A stretch of DNA of 64,000 nucleotides from Bryopsis sp. KO-2023. Its lineage: Eukaryota > Chlorophyta > Ulvophyceae > Bryopsidales > Bryopsidaceae. Shown here piece after piece: positions 11,180 to 22,487 of this stretch (position 1 is the stretch's first letter; each line of letters opens with the position of its first letter). A program made the translations under genes and the position numbers. The notes beneath the pieces were generated by a model that saw only the letters and a list, made by a program, of their open reading frames with translations, was not told the origin of the DNA and ran no database searches. The stretch spans positions 2,914,001-2,978,000 of the forward strand of contig BSYQ01000008.1 of assembly GCA_030272585.1 (NCBI GenBank), given 5' to 3'.

Positions 11180-12874
11180 TCAACTGCTGCTACCACTACG
11201 GCTTATTTCCACTGCCAGCTGATACACCCACGTCCTCCCGACACCCAAATCTTTAGCAATTTCCTTGACAGCAGAAGAGACTGACTCCCCAGCATCGATC
11301 CGCTCCTGCAGGAGTTTTCCCACAAATTCAGCATCGAAGACAGCTTTGCCATCGTCCTCTTCACTCCGTCCAATCAGCAGAACAATCTCCCCTTTGATCG
11401 GTTGATCTTTGTACGCTCCATCCAACTCCCCCAACGTTCTCCGATCGAACTCCTGCGAACGCAACCACCACCGACTCTCAGCACATATTCCGCTCCCTAT
11501 TAAAAAAAAAATCCTTGCACACTGTGAATCACGTGGGTTGCCATTTCTTCTCAAGCATTTTGAATAACTTAGATTCTGAAGGGGTCTCTTCCTTGTTTTT
11601 GGCTGTTTTCAGGTGTTCAGGTGGGGTTCTTTGCAAGAGTCGATTCCATGTACTTCATGCTGCTTCGTGAGCTCCCTGGCCAGGCAACATGGACGACTAT
11701 CCCCGAAAACAGCTCTGCAATCCGCCAACACCCTCGACAAATTGTGTGGGGAAACGTACACCACCATCGTCCCATCAAAAGCAGCCATCCCCTTCAGCTT
11801 CTTGATCCTCGGACCTGAACATCCCAAACAGCATTCGATGCCCCCTCAAATCCCACTAAACCAGACAGAAAATCAGCAATCAACCTCCTCTTGAGGAAAT
11901 GGTTGTGCTTTCCACCTTGTTTATCTGGAAGAAACCCCACGAATGTGAAGTTGGTGACATCCATTCCTGAGCCGACGAGGGCAGTCATGACGGCCGATGC
12001 TCCAGGGATGGGAATCACGGGGAGTCTCCTCTCAAGTACGGCTCGAATGAGCAGCACTCCAGGATCACTGACACATGGAGTCCCAGCATCAGACACCAGA
12101 GCAACTACCTGTGCGAAAAGAGTTTCCAGATCAGCAGGCCAATGGGTTTTATTTATTTATATTATTTCTTTTTTTCCTATTTCTTTTTTTTTTTTTTTTT
12201 TTTTTGGGGGGGGGGGGGGGGTTAAGCCAATCCATCTGTTGCAACTCCATCTCAGCATTGTGGCCCCTCTCGACATCCATGCACCATGAATTGAAAGAAT
12301 GAATTCACCAGCATGTTTGACATGATTTATCAGTTTGGGAAGGAGAGCCGATCGATTAATGGGGGAAAGGGGGGGGGGGGGGTTGCTTGTTGTAATCACC
12401 AGAGACCTGTCCGCTCAAAATCTTGTCGACGGCTTTCGCACATTGTTGCTTTTCGTTGTGTGCATGGCAACTGGCCAAATTGCACTTGATCGAGAAAGCT
12501 TGCAACAAAATCCTGGTCCGCCGCGTATCTTCCGCAAACACGAACGCCGCGTTCCTCAACACTCGCAACGCCCTGAGACTGATATCCCCCAGATTGCCGA
12601 TCGGTGTGGACACCACATACAAGCCAGGCTCCAGTTCGTTTTTGAGAAAGTCTCGCTCCAGGTCGGTTTCCACGCCGCGGAGCCAATCGCTTTGCGATTC
12701 GCTCTGGGATGTGGCCGTCGACACCGAGTTGGGCTCGTTAATGGTGCGGGCGTCGTGATTTTCGCTCGACACGCAACGACGGCCATTCGGGTTCCCCCTC
12801 TTCGTAAGAATTCGTCTGAAGGATGCAGGTCGGCCGACACAGGGTGTCCACCCAAATGTGAGAAAACGAGCCAT
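11180..12874 (-). CDS. rsmI: RsmI-type rRNA (cytidine-2'-O-) methyltransferase, organellar
   Basis: Exons 12407-12874, 11916-12108, 11654-11814 and 11180-11452 give 364 residues. RsmI methylates the 2'-O of C1402 in 16S rRNA using S-adenosylmethionine. The bacterial family core begins at about residue 81: GLYVVSTPIGNLGDISLRAL, then AEDTRRT, SDAGTPCVSDPG, PIPGASA, GFLPDKQG, LARELTK and GEIVLLIGR. An extra N-terminal leader of about 80 residues, rich in Arg and Ser, suggests import into plastid or mitochondrion; which one cannot be told. The intron between exons 2 and 3 is placed so that the protein aligns without a gap (donor G|GTGGAA at 11915). The C-terminal helix-turn-helix-like end (VKEIAKDLGVGRTWVYQLA) is typical of the family. 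It lies 223 bp downstream of SF1 on the same strand. Confidence 0.93.
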
Positions 12875-13097
12875 GATAATTTAGGGGGACGCCTTCCCCA
12901 CAGATTTGCCCACTCCACCAAGCCCAATAGATTCCATGAAATTTTACATAGAGATGAATTTCCTACAGGATCGAGGCATCAATAAGGTGGTTTCCTCCAA
13001 AGGTACTTCCACACACAACTTCAAAGAACAACCTCAACCTAAAAGAAAAAGAAGAAAAAAAATGTTTCTTTGTTTTTCCTCCAAAAAAATAATTCTG

Positions 13098-16000
13098 CTA
13101 ATGGTGCCTTCTGCTCCTTCCACTCCCAGCCCTCCGTCTGTCCGGCCCGTCGGTTTGCCTGTATTTCCGATGCCTGTCCCCTCGATCGGATCTGAAAGAA
13201 GAGCCTCCCTTCCGATTCCGATCCCTTTTTTCATGAGAACGGTGGTTCTCGTTGTCACAAGGAGAATCATCTGCAAAAAAGATGATTACATATATATATA
13301 TATTACAAAGAATATTATATTATATTACAAAGAATATTATATTATATTATAAAGAATATTATATTATAGTACAAAGAATATTATATTATATTATAAAGAA
13401 CCCACCCACCACGAAAATGAACATCTTGCTGCTGAAACAAACCTACACAGAAATTCTGCTATGTTTGGGGTGGCTTTGAGTTCTTTGGGGAGTAGGACTT
13501 GGATCACATGATCCTTCCAGATCGAAAAGTTTCAAATTTCACTGGGCATGCAGAACTACTCCCCAAAAAGCCAACGTTATCTTTCTTTTTTCAAGCATTT
13601 CGTCTTGTGTGTTGATTCACCCTTGCGTTCGCAGCAAAGCCAGGAATCTTCTCTCAAAACCTCCCAGTTATTGCATCCACACAACAATTGGCACAACATC
13701 ATGGTTCTCCACTAAGCTAAACTGCTTGCACACCTGAATCCACAGGGATCTCCCCTTCCTCCAGGTCGACCAACGGCTCCACCTTCTCTTCTTTCCTGTG
13801 CTTTTTACGTTCAGGCGACTCCGACCGCAAAGTCTCCACTTTAGCACGCCTCCCCTCTCCTTCATCCACCGACATTTGCCCACTCACCTCACCCCCCAAC
13901 CCCGCCTCCTCCACACCCCTCCTACGTCGTGTTTCTTTCCCCTTGATTTCAGGTGGAGTGGAAGCCTCGACGTGACTTTCCGCCACCATGGCCTGATATT
14001 CTGCCGGAGGTGCAGGGGGGGGTATCGGCTGGGCGGCATACGTTTGATCGAAAAGCTGTCCTGAGAGCTCCCCCACCGTGCCTGGAGGCTCCGGCTCCTC
14101 TCCGGGAGGTCGAGGCTCGGTATCAAAAAGTGGGCCGCCTCCAGGATGAGGGAAGACGTTTGGAGCAAACATGGGATCTGGCTGTGGTGGCATCCATTGG
14201 GGCACAGCGACAGGCAAAGGTGGGAGCAGGGGTGGGGGAGGACAAGGGGGTGGAGGCGGGGGGGGAAGATCGTCGACTCCAGGGGGGCGTTCATCGTCGT
14301 ACCGTTCCGCATGCTCCCATTGTTCTGATTTTCAATACACACACGGAACATAATGAGACAATGAAGCAAATGGACAGAGAAGGAATGGGGTCGCTTGTTA
14401 TCGGTGAACACGAATAAAAAAAGGAAGCAAAAAATTAGCCAAAATGAAAGTGTGGATGCAAATGACTAACATGGTTTTGCTCAGGCCGATATGATCATCG
14501 TCAGACACAGGAGTCGATCGCTTTCGAGTGGTGGTAGTTTTGGGCAACGAGGTTCCACAGCATATGTGGCTGCATTATGTATATAAGATGACATTTCCTA
14601 GCATCCATTGTATTTTTTCCTTCTTTTGCTTTCTTAATATTATACCGACCTTTCACTGTCGAAGAAAAGTTCGGAGGTGGATTTGGCGGAGGTGGAGGAG
14701 GTGGGGCTGGCTTTTCTGAAAGAGCCTTCGATTTCTTCCGTCCGATATGTCCGTCTGGTGGCATGGAACGGGGTGGAGGGGGTCCCTCCCCCTTGTACCG
14801 CACCACCAGTCGCCTCTTTTCCACATGATAGTCATGCAGCTCCTGAATGGCCCTCTCCGCAGCCTCCCTGTCGACCATTTTCACAAAGCCAAACCCCCTG
14901 CTTTGGCCCGTCTGCCGATCCCTGATGATTTGGCAATGCACCACCTCTCCAGCCCGCTGGAAGAGCGCCTCCAGTTGTTCATCTGATAAACTCAAAGGGA
15001 TGAACCCCACGTACAGATTCGTGGGGTCCTGCACGTTTCGACCATCGATTCTCACGGGCGGACCGCCACCACAGGGGGGTTGTTCGTTGGCTCCGACCTC
15101 CCGCATGAAGCTCTGAAACTCGTTTTCCATTTTGCCGGCTTCCCCCGGATGGACGGACACCAAATCTTTCTGATATTGCCGCTCCGCCCTTGCTTTGATT
15201 GCTTCAGGGAGCTTGTACAGGCCGAGTTCTTCATCCTTTTTGTCCCATTGCTCAAAATCCCTGGCACCACGACAGAAAAAAAGAACCTGGATCCTTTGCC
15301 TTGGGAAAAACAATAGTTCTAAAAACAAGGTAGGGTACCTTTCACATTTTTGTTTTTTGTTTTTAATTCAAAAATCATCAATGATTTTGAGACATGCATC
15401 CCAGCCATCTTTCAGAACTGTGCAATTTCCTTGGGCTTCACACTTGTGGTTCAATTCTCTTTTTCACCCCTTGATTTCCCCAAACAAACCCCCCACCATG
15501 TTCAGAAAACATGCCTTTGGAACATCAACGAACGCCCACTCCAATTCTTCCACTTTTCAAGCTTTCACTCTTTTTTTTCATTTCTTTCGAAAGGGGGGGG
15601 GGGTTGACAACGCATCGGGTCAATTCATCCACCAACCTCAGAGTGCCGTTCAGCTCGGCAAGTTCACGCAGCTGGTTTCTCTTATGTTCGTTCAGCACTT
15701 CATCCACCGGCACCAGAAGCTTCTGAATCATGTCCGCCGCCTTATCCACAGAATCGTCGGTGTCCCCAGCGATCAACACATGCAGAGGCTCATCCTCGGA
15801 GGGGTCGCTCCTATACTCCTTCCTCACTCTGCCCTCCTTCAACGACCCCTTCCCTCGAATCGCAATCTTGGTCCCCGTCGCTTTCTCCATTCGCTTTTGA
15901 GTGTTTCCCCTCGGGCCTATTATCAACCCGATAAAATTATACCCAGGGTTTTCATTCACGGGGATCGAGATTTTCCTGGTCTTTTTTTCGGGCCTGAAAT

Positions 16001-16520
16001 CGGAGGGAGGTTTGTATTGTGGATTTTTCACGATCAAATCTTGAATGACCCTTTGCCTCTCCTTGATCAGCTTGTCTTTGGACCTCTGCTCCCGAGTGTT
16101 GACCCTGATTCCTTCCGCGTTGTACACCGGCTCCGGCGAAACGGAGCGCTCCTCCTCCTCGTTGTCGACGTAACGGTTGGACTGGATCAGCTGTAGCTTG
16201 TCGTTTATCGCGTTCAGATCTCGCTGCAGGTCCAACACTTCCAGGTTGACGTCTATGATTCCCGCCAGAGCAGGCGGTAGAGATATCCCGGGCAGACCCG
16301 GAATCTCCTTCTCCACGTGAGGCTCCCATCGACTTCTCCGACGTTTCCGATCCCCCTCGCTTCCGATGTCCCCCGACCCGGGCGGTTCGAAATCCTCCAG
16401 AATCCTTTTCCCGGCTTGCGTCTCGGGTCCCCATTTCGTGCACGTGGGTCGAGGACGCTGCAGGGCTTCCCGCAAGTTGGGCCCCAGCGAGTCGAAGTCC
16501 AGGTTGCAAAGCGCAGACAT
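13098..16520 (-). CDS. SF1: Splicing factor SF1 / branchpoint-binding protein, plant-type with RRM
   Basis: Exons 15637-16520, 14650-15260, 13734-14324 and 13098-13270 give 752 residues, all in phase. SF1 recognises the intron branchpoint and binds U2AF65. Order: U2AF ligand motif RKRRRSRW (58-65), SPEP helix-hairpin region (about 125-160), KH domain (about 183-275, GxxG loop GPRG) and QUA2 (about 276-294). Then come a charged linker (296-375), an RRM (376-451; RNP2 LYVGFI, RNP1 RGFGFVKM), a long Pro-rich region, and an Arg/Ser/His-rich tail ending RRAGSGRSRRHH. The RRM after the KH region is a plant SF1 feature. The two CCHC zinc knuckles normally between QUA2 and the RRM are absent from the translated exons. 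It is divergent from the ELO gene. Confidence 0.93.
13290..13401. repeat. AT-rich 22-bp tandem repeat
   Basis: About five degenerate copies of a 22-bp unit (ATTACAAAGAATATTATATT plus AT). It follows a short (TA)n run and lies in the last intron of SF1, just upstream of the final exon on the minus strand. Confidence 0.8.
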
Positions 16521-16734
16521 CTTTGGCGCTCACGGGGGCGCATGTTCACATGCGCCACATGCGCCTGGTTGACCTCGCCGACAATGACTCAACCGTTTTT
16601 TGCTCGCGGAGCCATTACCAATTCTAGATTCCAAATCTCAGTGGAGCATCGATCCCCCTCGGTGGAAGAGGTTTGGTGGTGGTCCGTCTTTTTCTCCCCC
16701 CTTGCTTGTAAAAAAAACTGCACCGGCGTGAACG
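16521..16734. promoter_or_regulatory. Divergent promoter region, SF1 / ELO
   Basis: Only 214 bp separate the start codons of SF1 (minus) and the ELO elongase (plus). Both promoters and both 5' UTRs must fit here unless upstream noncoding exons exist. No core element was recognised. Confidence 0.4.
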
Positions 16735-19552
16735 ATGAGCGGAAACGCGACAGCTCTGATCGGAGATGTCTGGGACTGGCTTGTCGGACCTTATTATTCT
16801 GGTAGGCATTTTTCCACAACCCACCCTCGTCAACAGGGGAAAAAAAAGAGCCACTTTTTTTGTCCCCCCCCCCCCCCCCCCCTTGGCTCCACTCTTTTAG
16901 ACTTTTTTTTTGTCCCTCCCAAAACCTCCAAAATTCATGAAAGAGAAAAAGAGGTTTCCAAACCAAGCAACAATTTCTTTCCCTTTTTTCTCTTTTCTTT
17001 TTTTCTTTTTCTCTTAAAATAAAATTCCACACCAGAAACAAACTTTTTTTGCCAGTCCATTTTGGTTTGTATGTAGAGCATGGAACTCGTTACACGTCGT
17101 TTGCAGACAAGCGGGTTGAGAATTGGCCCCTCCTCGACATTCGGATGGCGATTGCTGTGAGTCTGGCCTGTAAGTGGATCCACCCCCCCTCCTCCTCCTC
17201 CTTCCTTCAACAACCAACAGTCAACCTCCCTTTGCTCAGAAAGAAAAAAAAATCAAAACAGTTCTTCTTATCTCTCTCTCTCTTGCTCCAGCCCCACTGC
17301 TTTTTCCATCTCAAAAAAAAAACACGCTGTGCTGATTTCCCCCCTTACCCCCCCACCCCCTTCCTCCTACACGCTTCCATGGCAGACCTTCTCGGCATTC
17401 CATTGTTGATGCGCTTCATGAAGCACCGGGAACCGATGAAGATCAAGAGATTCGCGGCCTTGCATAATGCCATTCTCTTTTCCCTCAGTTTGTACATGTG
17501 CGTCGAGACAGTCAGACAGGTACGGCAAAAAAATCGATCCCTAAACCACTCAATCAATCGAACGAACAGTTTTTTTTCTTTTTCAGCAGATACTTTTTCT
17601 TTTGGAGTTTTTTTTTTATGGTCGTTTTAACCGGTGCTGAATTCAGCGCATAAAATAGCCCATAAACCTGTTAGGATATAAACCAGTTCCGCAAACCCCA
17701 GAACCCTCTTCGACAAATCGACAAAAAAAATTAAAAAAATTCATACATTCCACGCATGCCCCCCGAAAAAAAGTGTCAAAAGAAGTCGACGACAACACAA
17801 AAAAAACAACCCCGTCATGCTACAGAGTCTGTCTGATCTTCCCAACACCCCCTCGTTGTTGTTTTTTTCCCTTGAAACATCATCATAACGACATTCGATC
17901 TTTCCCAACAGGCATACAACAATTTCGGATGGGGGCAGAAGTTTTCCCTTTGGTGCAACCCATTCGAGGCAGGTCCAGACCCTTTCACCAAAAGCGGTTA
18001 CGCCCTGGCTCGGGTGTTGTGGATCCATTATTTGTCCAAGGCGTACGAGTTCGTGGATACCTTCATAATGATTCTTAAAAAGAACACCAGGCAAATATCC
18101 TTCCTCCACGTCTACCACCATGCAACCACCTTCTTCCCGGTGTGGTGGTCGGTGATCGCTTACGGGGCCGGAGGCGAAACTTGGTTTTGCTGTGCTCTTA
18201 ATTCTTTCATCCACGTCATGATGTGAGTGCGATATATATATATGCAACAAATTTACTAATTTTGGATTTTTCGTCCCATAACAATTTTTATTTTTATTTT
18301 TTTAAGTTTGCCCAAAACTTGACGGCAAACCTGGCTTTCGCTGTGGTGACTAGGTTTACTCTGTTTTAGATGCAACTGTGGAGAGTTTTTCTGGAACTGA
18401 ATATGTTGAGCTGGAGTTTTACTAAGGACAGGGCTAAATCACCTCGTTGTGGACGGCCTTCGTTGGGCAAGTTTGCCTAATGTAAATTAGACACACATAT
18501 ATTCACGTAAGATAACACATATTATATCTATGTTATATTATCTACTGCATATTTCTGCTATTTTTTGAAAAAAAAAAATAATGTTTTGTTTATTCGTGTT
18601 GGTGAATTGCTGGATTGAATGGATATGATGTCAAAACATGAATTTGAAAGCCCTGTCGAAAGCCTTTCTGTTGAAAATCACACACCACGTCGTATCGGAG
18701 TTTTGTGCCAAAGCCCTCCGAACAAGTTTTGAACATGCCATTTTTTATTCATCTTGTGTGTTTGCAGAATCCTGTCCAAAAATAGCATCACTCCATGGTT
18801 TGCTTGATCTTTTATTCCACAATTAAAGAACCTCGCTGTACCTGGACCACCTGATCGTCTCTGTGTGTGTGTGTGGTTTTTTTTGGTGTAGGTATGGATA
18901 TTATTTCTTTGCAACATTCGGCATCAAGCTTGCGGTTATGAAGCCATTTGTGACTTACAGTCAAATGATCCAGTTTCTCTTGTTTATTGCTCAGGTGCTT
19001 CTCAGCGATTTCCGTTGTTTTTATTCACAGTGCTGTGCTGCCCCCCCCCCCCCCCCCCCCCCAAAAAAAAATCCACACACTTTGTTGCTCAGCAATATCA
19101 TAATTTGTGTTTCTTTCCCGAAATGTTTTTTTTTTTTTTTTTTTCTGAGAAATCCATTGAATTGAATTGAGAGTATTTTTACACAAGGCCAAAAGGCCGA
19201 GTGCAACCCGTCCACGAAAACGTGTTTTTGGCTGAGCGATCCATTATTAGCATATCTTTCGTTATATTACATATATAAGCATTCCGCTTCAGCCCCTCGC
19301 CAGTGCAGGGGGTTTCAATTCGACACTGAATGGTAGTGCAAGGGGGTTCGATTTTCTGCATGGCTTGAGCTTGTGTTTGGCTGTTCTGTTTTGTTTTTTT
19401 TGCAGGGAGTGTATCTCCTGGGGACGGATTGCTTTAGACCTCGGCTCGTTGTTGTTCTCCTGGTGTTTCAGTGTGCGATATTCTTTTTGCTGTTTGCAAA
19501 CTTCGCATATAAGGCCTACTGGAAACCCAAACCCAAGTCCAAGACGCGCTAG
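16735..19552 (+). CDS. ELO-family very-long-chain fatty acid elongase (3-ketoacyl-CoA synthase)
   Basis: Exons 16735-16801, 17077-17169, 17386-17519, 17912-18222, 18892-18994 and 19406-19552 give 284 residues, all in phase. ELO enzymes are ER membrane proteins that condense malonyl-CoA with a long acyl-CoA, the first step of elongation. Family motifs present: KAYEFVDTFIMILKK, the histidine box HVYHHA, NSFIHVMMYGYYF and a Gln-rich stretch (YSQMIQFLLFIAQ). Several hydrophobic segments fit about seven membrane helices. The C-terminus is lysine-rich (KAYWKPKPKSKTR), in keeping with ER retention. Whether it acts on saturated or polyunsaturated substrates cannot be told from sequence alone. Intron 5 holds a C22A9 tract and a dispersed repeat copy lies at 19179-19226. 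Confidence 0.95.
18431..18490 (+). repeat. Dispersed repeat B, copy 1
   Basis: About 60 bp starting GGGCTAAATCACCT and ending GCCTAATGTAAATTA. It matches the reverse complement of 57881-57940 with about five substitutions. It lies in intron 4 of the ELO gene. The short inverted core GGCAAGTTTGCC suggests a fragment of a small mobile element. Confidence 0.7.
19179..19226 (+). repeat. Dispersed repeat A, copy 1
   Basis: These 48 bp (TTACACAAGGCCAAAAGG and onward) match 28029-28076 in the same orientation with five differences, all transitions. The copy lies in the last intron of the ELO gene. Confidence 0.75.
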
Positions 19553-20536
19553 AGAATTGGAAACTTTGGAGGTTCGCTTTAAATATATATATGTGAGAAC
19601 ACACCGCAAAAAAACCCACAAAGAAAAAGAGTACAGGGTGGGGGTTCTGACGTACTGTATGCAGGTTGAGGGCTTGACATTCTTGGGATTTTTCTTTTCT
19701 TTTTTCGGCTTATGAAAATGTTCGGAACGGGAGGAAATTGTTTATTAGAGGTCTTTTTTTTTTTTTTTTTTCCGCTGGGTTTCAAGTGTTGGAAGGTTTC
19801 TTGTTCTTTAAATATATTCTTTGTCAGACTTGGTAGCCGAGAAAAAAAAAAAGAAAAGAAAAAAAGAAAAGAAAGAGAAGCAAACAAAACGGCAGCCTCC
19901 GACCGTCTGTTTGGGAAAGTGGCTGGTTTCTTGCAGAGGGAAACTTTCTGTTCGGAAGGTTTCAGGACTTATTTTTTTTTCTTCTTTCAAATTGTGGCAA
20001 ATCTTGCGTGTTTCGGTCGGATGTTGGGTATGTGCTGACCTGGCTATGCTCTGTAAGTACCGTGCAACTGAGAAAAAATCGATTTCGACTCTCATGTGTT
20101 GGAAAAAACTGTGGCACCACCAGAAAAATTCAGGAGTTTGTTGTTGAGTTGGTTTAGCATGGGGTCCTGTGACCATAAAAAAAATCAGCCCTTCAACCTA
20201 CAAGTATTTTGTCTTTTCGATCTTTGTGCCAGTTGTTCACTGGCTATGCTGATTCTTGATCGAGGGGTGAACTTAGCGATCGACGGTTGCATTTGTACAT
20301 CACATATCGATTCAGAGATTTTGACTGTGTTAGGTTCCGTGCGATTTATTGTTGCGAGACTTGCGACTTGGGTGAAGTTTTGGTGTTGATTTTATTTTTT
20401 TTATCGTCCTCTGGCTGGTAGCCTTTAGAAACACTGCAATCCTGAATGAAGATGAAGAAAAATCCCAGGTCATATTTTTTCTCTGAAGGTCAGATGGTTT
20501 CCCTCCCTTGTGTAAGTGTCTCAGGCAACATGTAAT

Positions 20537-20564
20537 AATCAATCAATCGATCGATTGATTGATT
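20537..20564. repeat. Perfect 28-bp (GATT)n palindrome
   Basis: AATC repeats switch at a central CGATCG into GATT repeats, giving a perfectly self-complementary 28 bp. The GATT run continues on the right to about 20578. It could extrude as a cruciform. Confidence 0.9.
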
Positions 20565-21002
20565 GATTGATTGATTGGTGTAAGTTTCTGCAATGGCATT
20601 GCCTGGGAATGGTCTTCATAGTTTTAGAGAGAGTGAGAAAAAGAATTTTCGACAGAACCAAAAGCGTCACGAGGAATCTGAAAGCAGCACTTGATAACCA
20701 AATGGTTACGATCTTCACCAGCCCCCCCTTCCCCAAATCAAATCAAAAACAGGTTTTTGTTGTTGCAAAAACACTTTGCAACAACAATAATGCACAACAA
20801 GCAGTGTATTTGGGGATCGAATGATTCCAAACTATACAAAGCCATAAGCTGGGGGTGCATGATCTCTGCCCAATATCATTCACGAACTTGTCATGATGCA
20901 TCCACATCCATCCATGCATGTTTATCTGAAAAGGAGGTCGAGTGAAACCACACGTGCGCACGCTGTCTCACTCTTTTCAAGACTCGCTTTTTTTAATGCA
21001 GA

Positions 21003-21202
21003 CCGCGAGAAGTGATTTTCTATCACGGTGGTGTAGTTACTCATGGATATATGGTGGCATATTTTCATTTTTGAGTTTGGTCTTGGGTTTGGGGTTCGCC
21101 GCCAATTCAACTATAATCAGGAGTGGTTTTGCAAAGTTATTGAAGTTGTTTGTTCGTCAGTGGTTTGCGTTGACGGATTTTCTATCGACTCTTCGAAAAT
21201 AA
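21003..21202 (+). CDS. Possible terminal exon of a small membrane protein
   Basis: An acceptor-like site (TTTTTTTAATGCAG) at 21002 is followed by 66 open codons and a TAA. The translation has one hydrophobic segment (FSFLSLVLGLGFAANST) and then an amphipathic basic end. I found no matching upstream exon or family. It may be chance. Confidence 0.25.
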
Positions 21203-21447
21203 ATTGGTTGGATGCAGTCGCAATCGCGCAGCGCTTGCCCCAGAACGGAATGGAACATCGCCCACCAGGACGTTGAGTTTCTGGATTTACCTCGAATGAT
21301 TCTGCCATGTGTGCGAATGTCAGACGGCCAGAAATCCGTGAACAGCGGCGGACACCATAAATTCCGGAGTTCTACGGTTTTTCTCCCTCCGCAAACAAAC
21401 TTTCTTGAAGCAACGGTACTCTGTGCGAACTCTGTGCGAACTCTGCG

Positions 21448-21650
21448 AACATCTTGGCGAATACAGGCGACTACTTTGGCGAACACAGGCGAACATTTTG
21501 GCGAATACAGGCGACTACTTCGGCGAAAACAAAAGGCGAACATTTTGGCGAATACAGGCGATTACTTTGGCGAATACAGGCGACTACTTTGGCGAAAACA
21601 AAAGGCGAACATTTGGCGAACAAGCGCGGCGAACACGGCGAATACTTACT
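21448..21650 (+). repeat. GGCGA-rich degenerate tandem repeat
   Basis: Repeated modules of the form TTGGCGAATACAGGCGACTAC and AAAACAAAAGGCGAACATT, in several degenerate copies. The repeat is open in one frame into the following gene. Similar wording appears inside that gene's first 60 bp (TGGCGACTATCTTGGCGATA). Confidence 0.85.
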
Positions 21651-21677
21651 GTTTTTTTTTTGTTGTTTTTTTTTGCA

Positions 21678-22487
21678 ATGGCGAACGTTTACATGGCACT
21701 GGCGACTATCTTGGCGATAATGGCGAACATTCTCATATCACTGACGGACACCTTTGCGAGGACACCTTTGGGAGGCGAGTTTCAAAAAACTTTCGGGAGC
21801 TTGGCCGGTACGAACTTCAAAAAAACTGTTTTTACTATCCTTACGGATGCCGGTGTTTTTTGGGTTTTTTACTTTTTGTTTCTTCTTTTCGTTTTTTTCG
21901 TGCATATTTCTTACTACGCGACATTGGGGGCGACGAAGAAGGAGTCAGAAGTTTCCGACCTTAAAAAAGAGATTTCGATGCTGAAGAAAAAAAACAAAGG
22001 GTTGGAAGAAGAGTTGAGGAAAGAAAAAAAGCGAAACGAGGACTGCAAGAAAGAAAAAAACGACCTGAAAAAAACGATCGACGACCAGAAAAAAATTGTC
22101 TTCCCATGGGTTCAGAAAAAAATCGAGACAGCCCGGTCTGCTTTGAAGGAAAAAACTGAGCAGTTGGTTGAGGCTACAGTAAAACTGAGCAGGGTTGGGG
22201 TGGACTTGAAGAAAAAAAAGGAAGCATTGGAGGAGGCGAAAAAGGAACTGAAGACAGTGAAAAAGGCATTGGGGGTGGCGGAGGGGGACCTGAAGGGCAC
22301 GAAGAAGGAGCTCAGCGGAACTAAGAAGAAGCTCGTGGAGGCCATGAAGGTGGTGGAGACCATCAACGATGCAAAGCTCAGTCAGAAGCTGACCGACTGG
22401 GAGGGGGACCTGAAAGAGATGAGGGCAAAATTGGGTGACATGAACAGGAGAGGAAAAAGTCTTGGTCAGGCCGACAAGAGTCGATGA
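21678..22487 (+). CDS. Membrane-anchored coiled-coil protein, unknown function
   Basis: A single-exon frame of 269 residues from the first ATG. Residues 1-20 are hydrophobic (MALATILAIMANILI). A second, strong membrane segment lies near 60-82 (VFWVFYFLFLLFVFFVHISYY). From about residue 90 to the end the protein is a highly charged Lys/Glu coiled coil with long heptad runs, so it probably forms a rod projecting from a membrane. I do not recognise a family. The frame stays open upstream into the GGCGA repeat to about 21405 without an ATG, so a longer spliced form is possible. The last 50 bp resemble one unit of the tandem repeat that follows. Composition (AAAAAA-rich Lys codons) differs from its neighbours. 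Confidence 0.6.
   Translation: MANVYMALATILAIMANILISLTDTFARTPLGGEFQKTFGSLAGTNFKKTVFTILTDAGVFWVFYFLFLLFVFFVHISYYATLGATKKESEVSDLKKEISMLKKKNKGLEEELRKEKKRNEDCKKEKNDLKKTIDDQKKIVFPWVQKKIETARSALKEKTEQLVEATVKLSRVGVDLKKKKEALEEAKKELKTVKKALGVAEGDLKGTKKELSGTKKKLVEAMKVVETINDAKLSQKLTDWEGDLKEMRAKLGDMNRRGKSLGQADKSR

Larger units (their letters stand above)
19553..21677. other. Intergenic region with one possible exon
   Basis: No complete gene is recognised over 2.1 kb. The stretch includes T-rich and A-rich tracts, a perfect 28-bp palindrome at 20537-20564, a candidate terminal exon at 21003-21202, and the GGCGA-type repeats at about 21448-21650 that run up to the coiled-coil gene. Confidence 0.5.

Noticed and set aside
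14471..14520. A possible 50-bp exon of SF1 (STPVSDDDHIGLSKTM)
   Set aside because: Including it breaks the reading frame into the next exon. Joining 14650 directly to 14324 keeps phase and gives a continuous protein. It might still be a rare cassette exon.
21405..21677. N-terminal extension of the coiled-coil protein through the GGCGA repeat
   Set aside because: The frame is open but contains no ATG. The first ATG is at 21678, so the extension is left out unless a spliced start is found.
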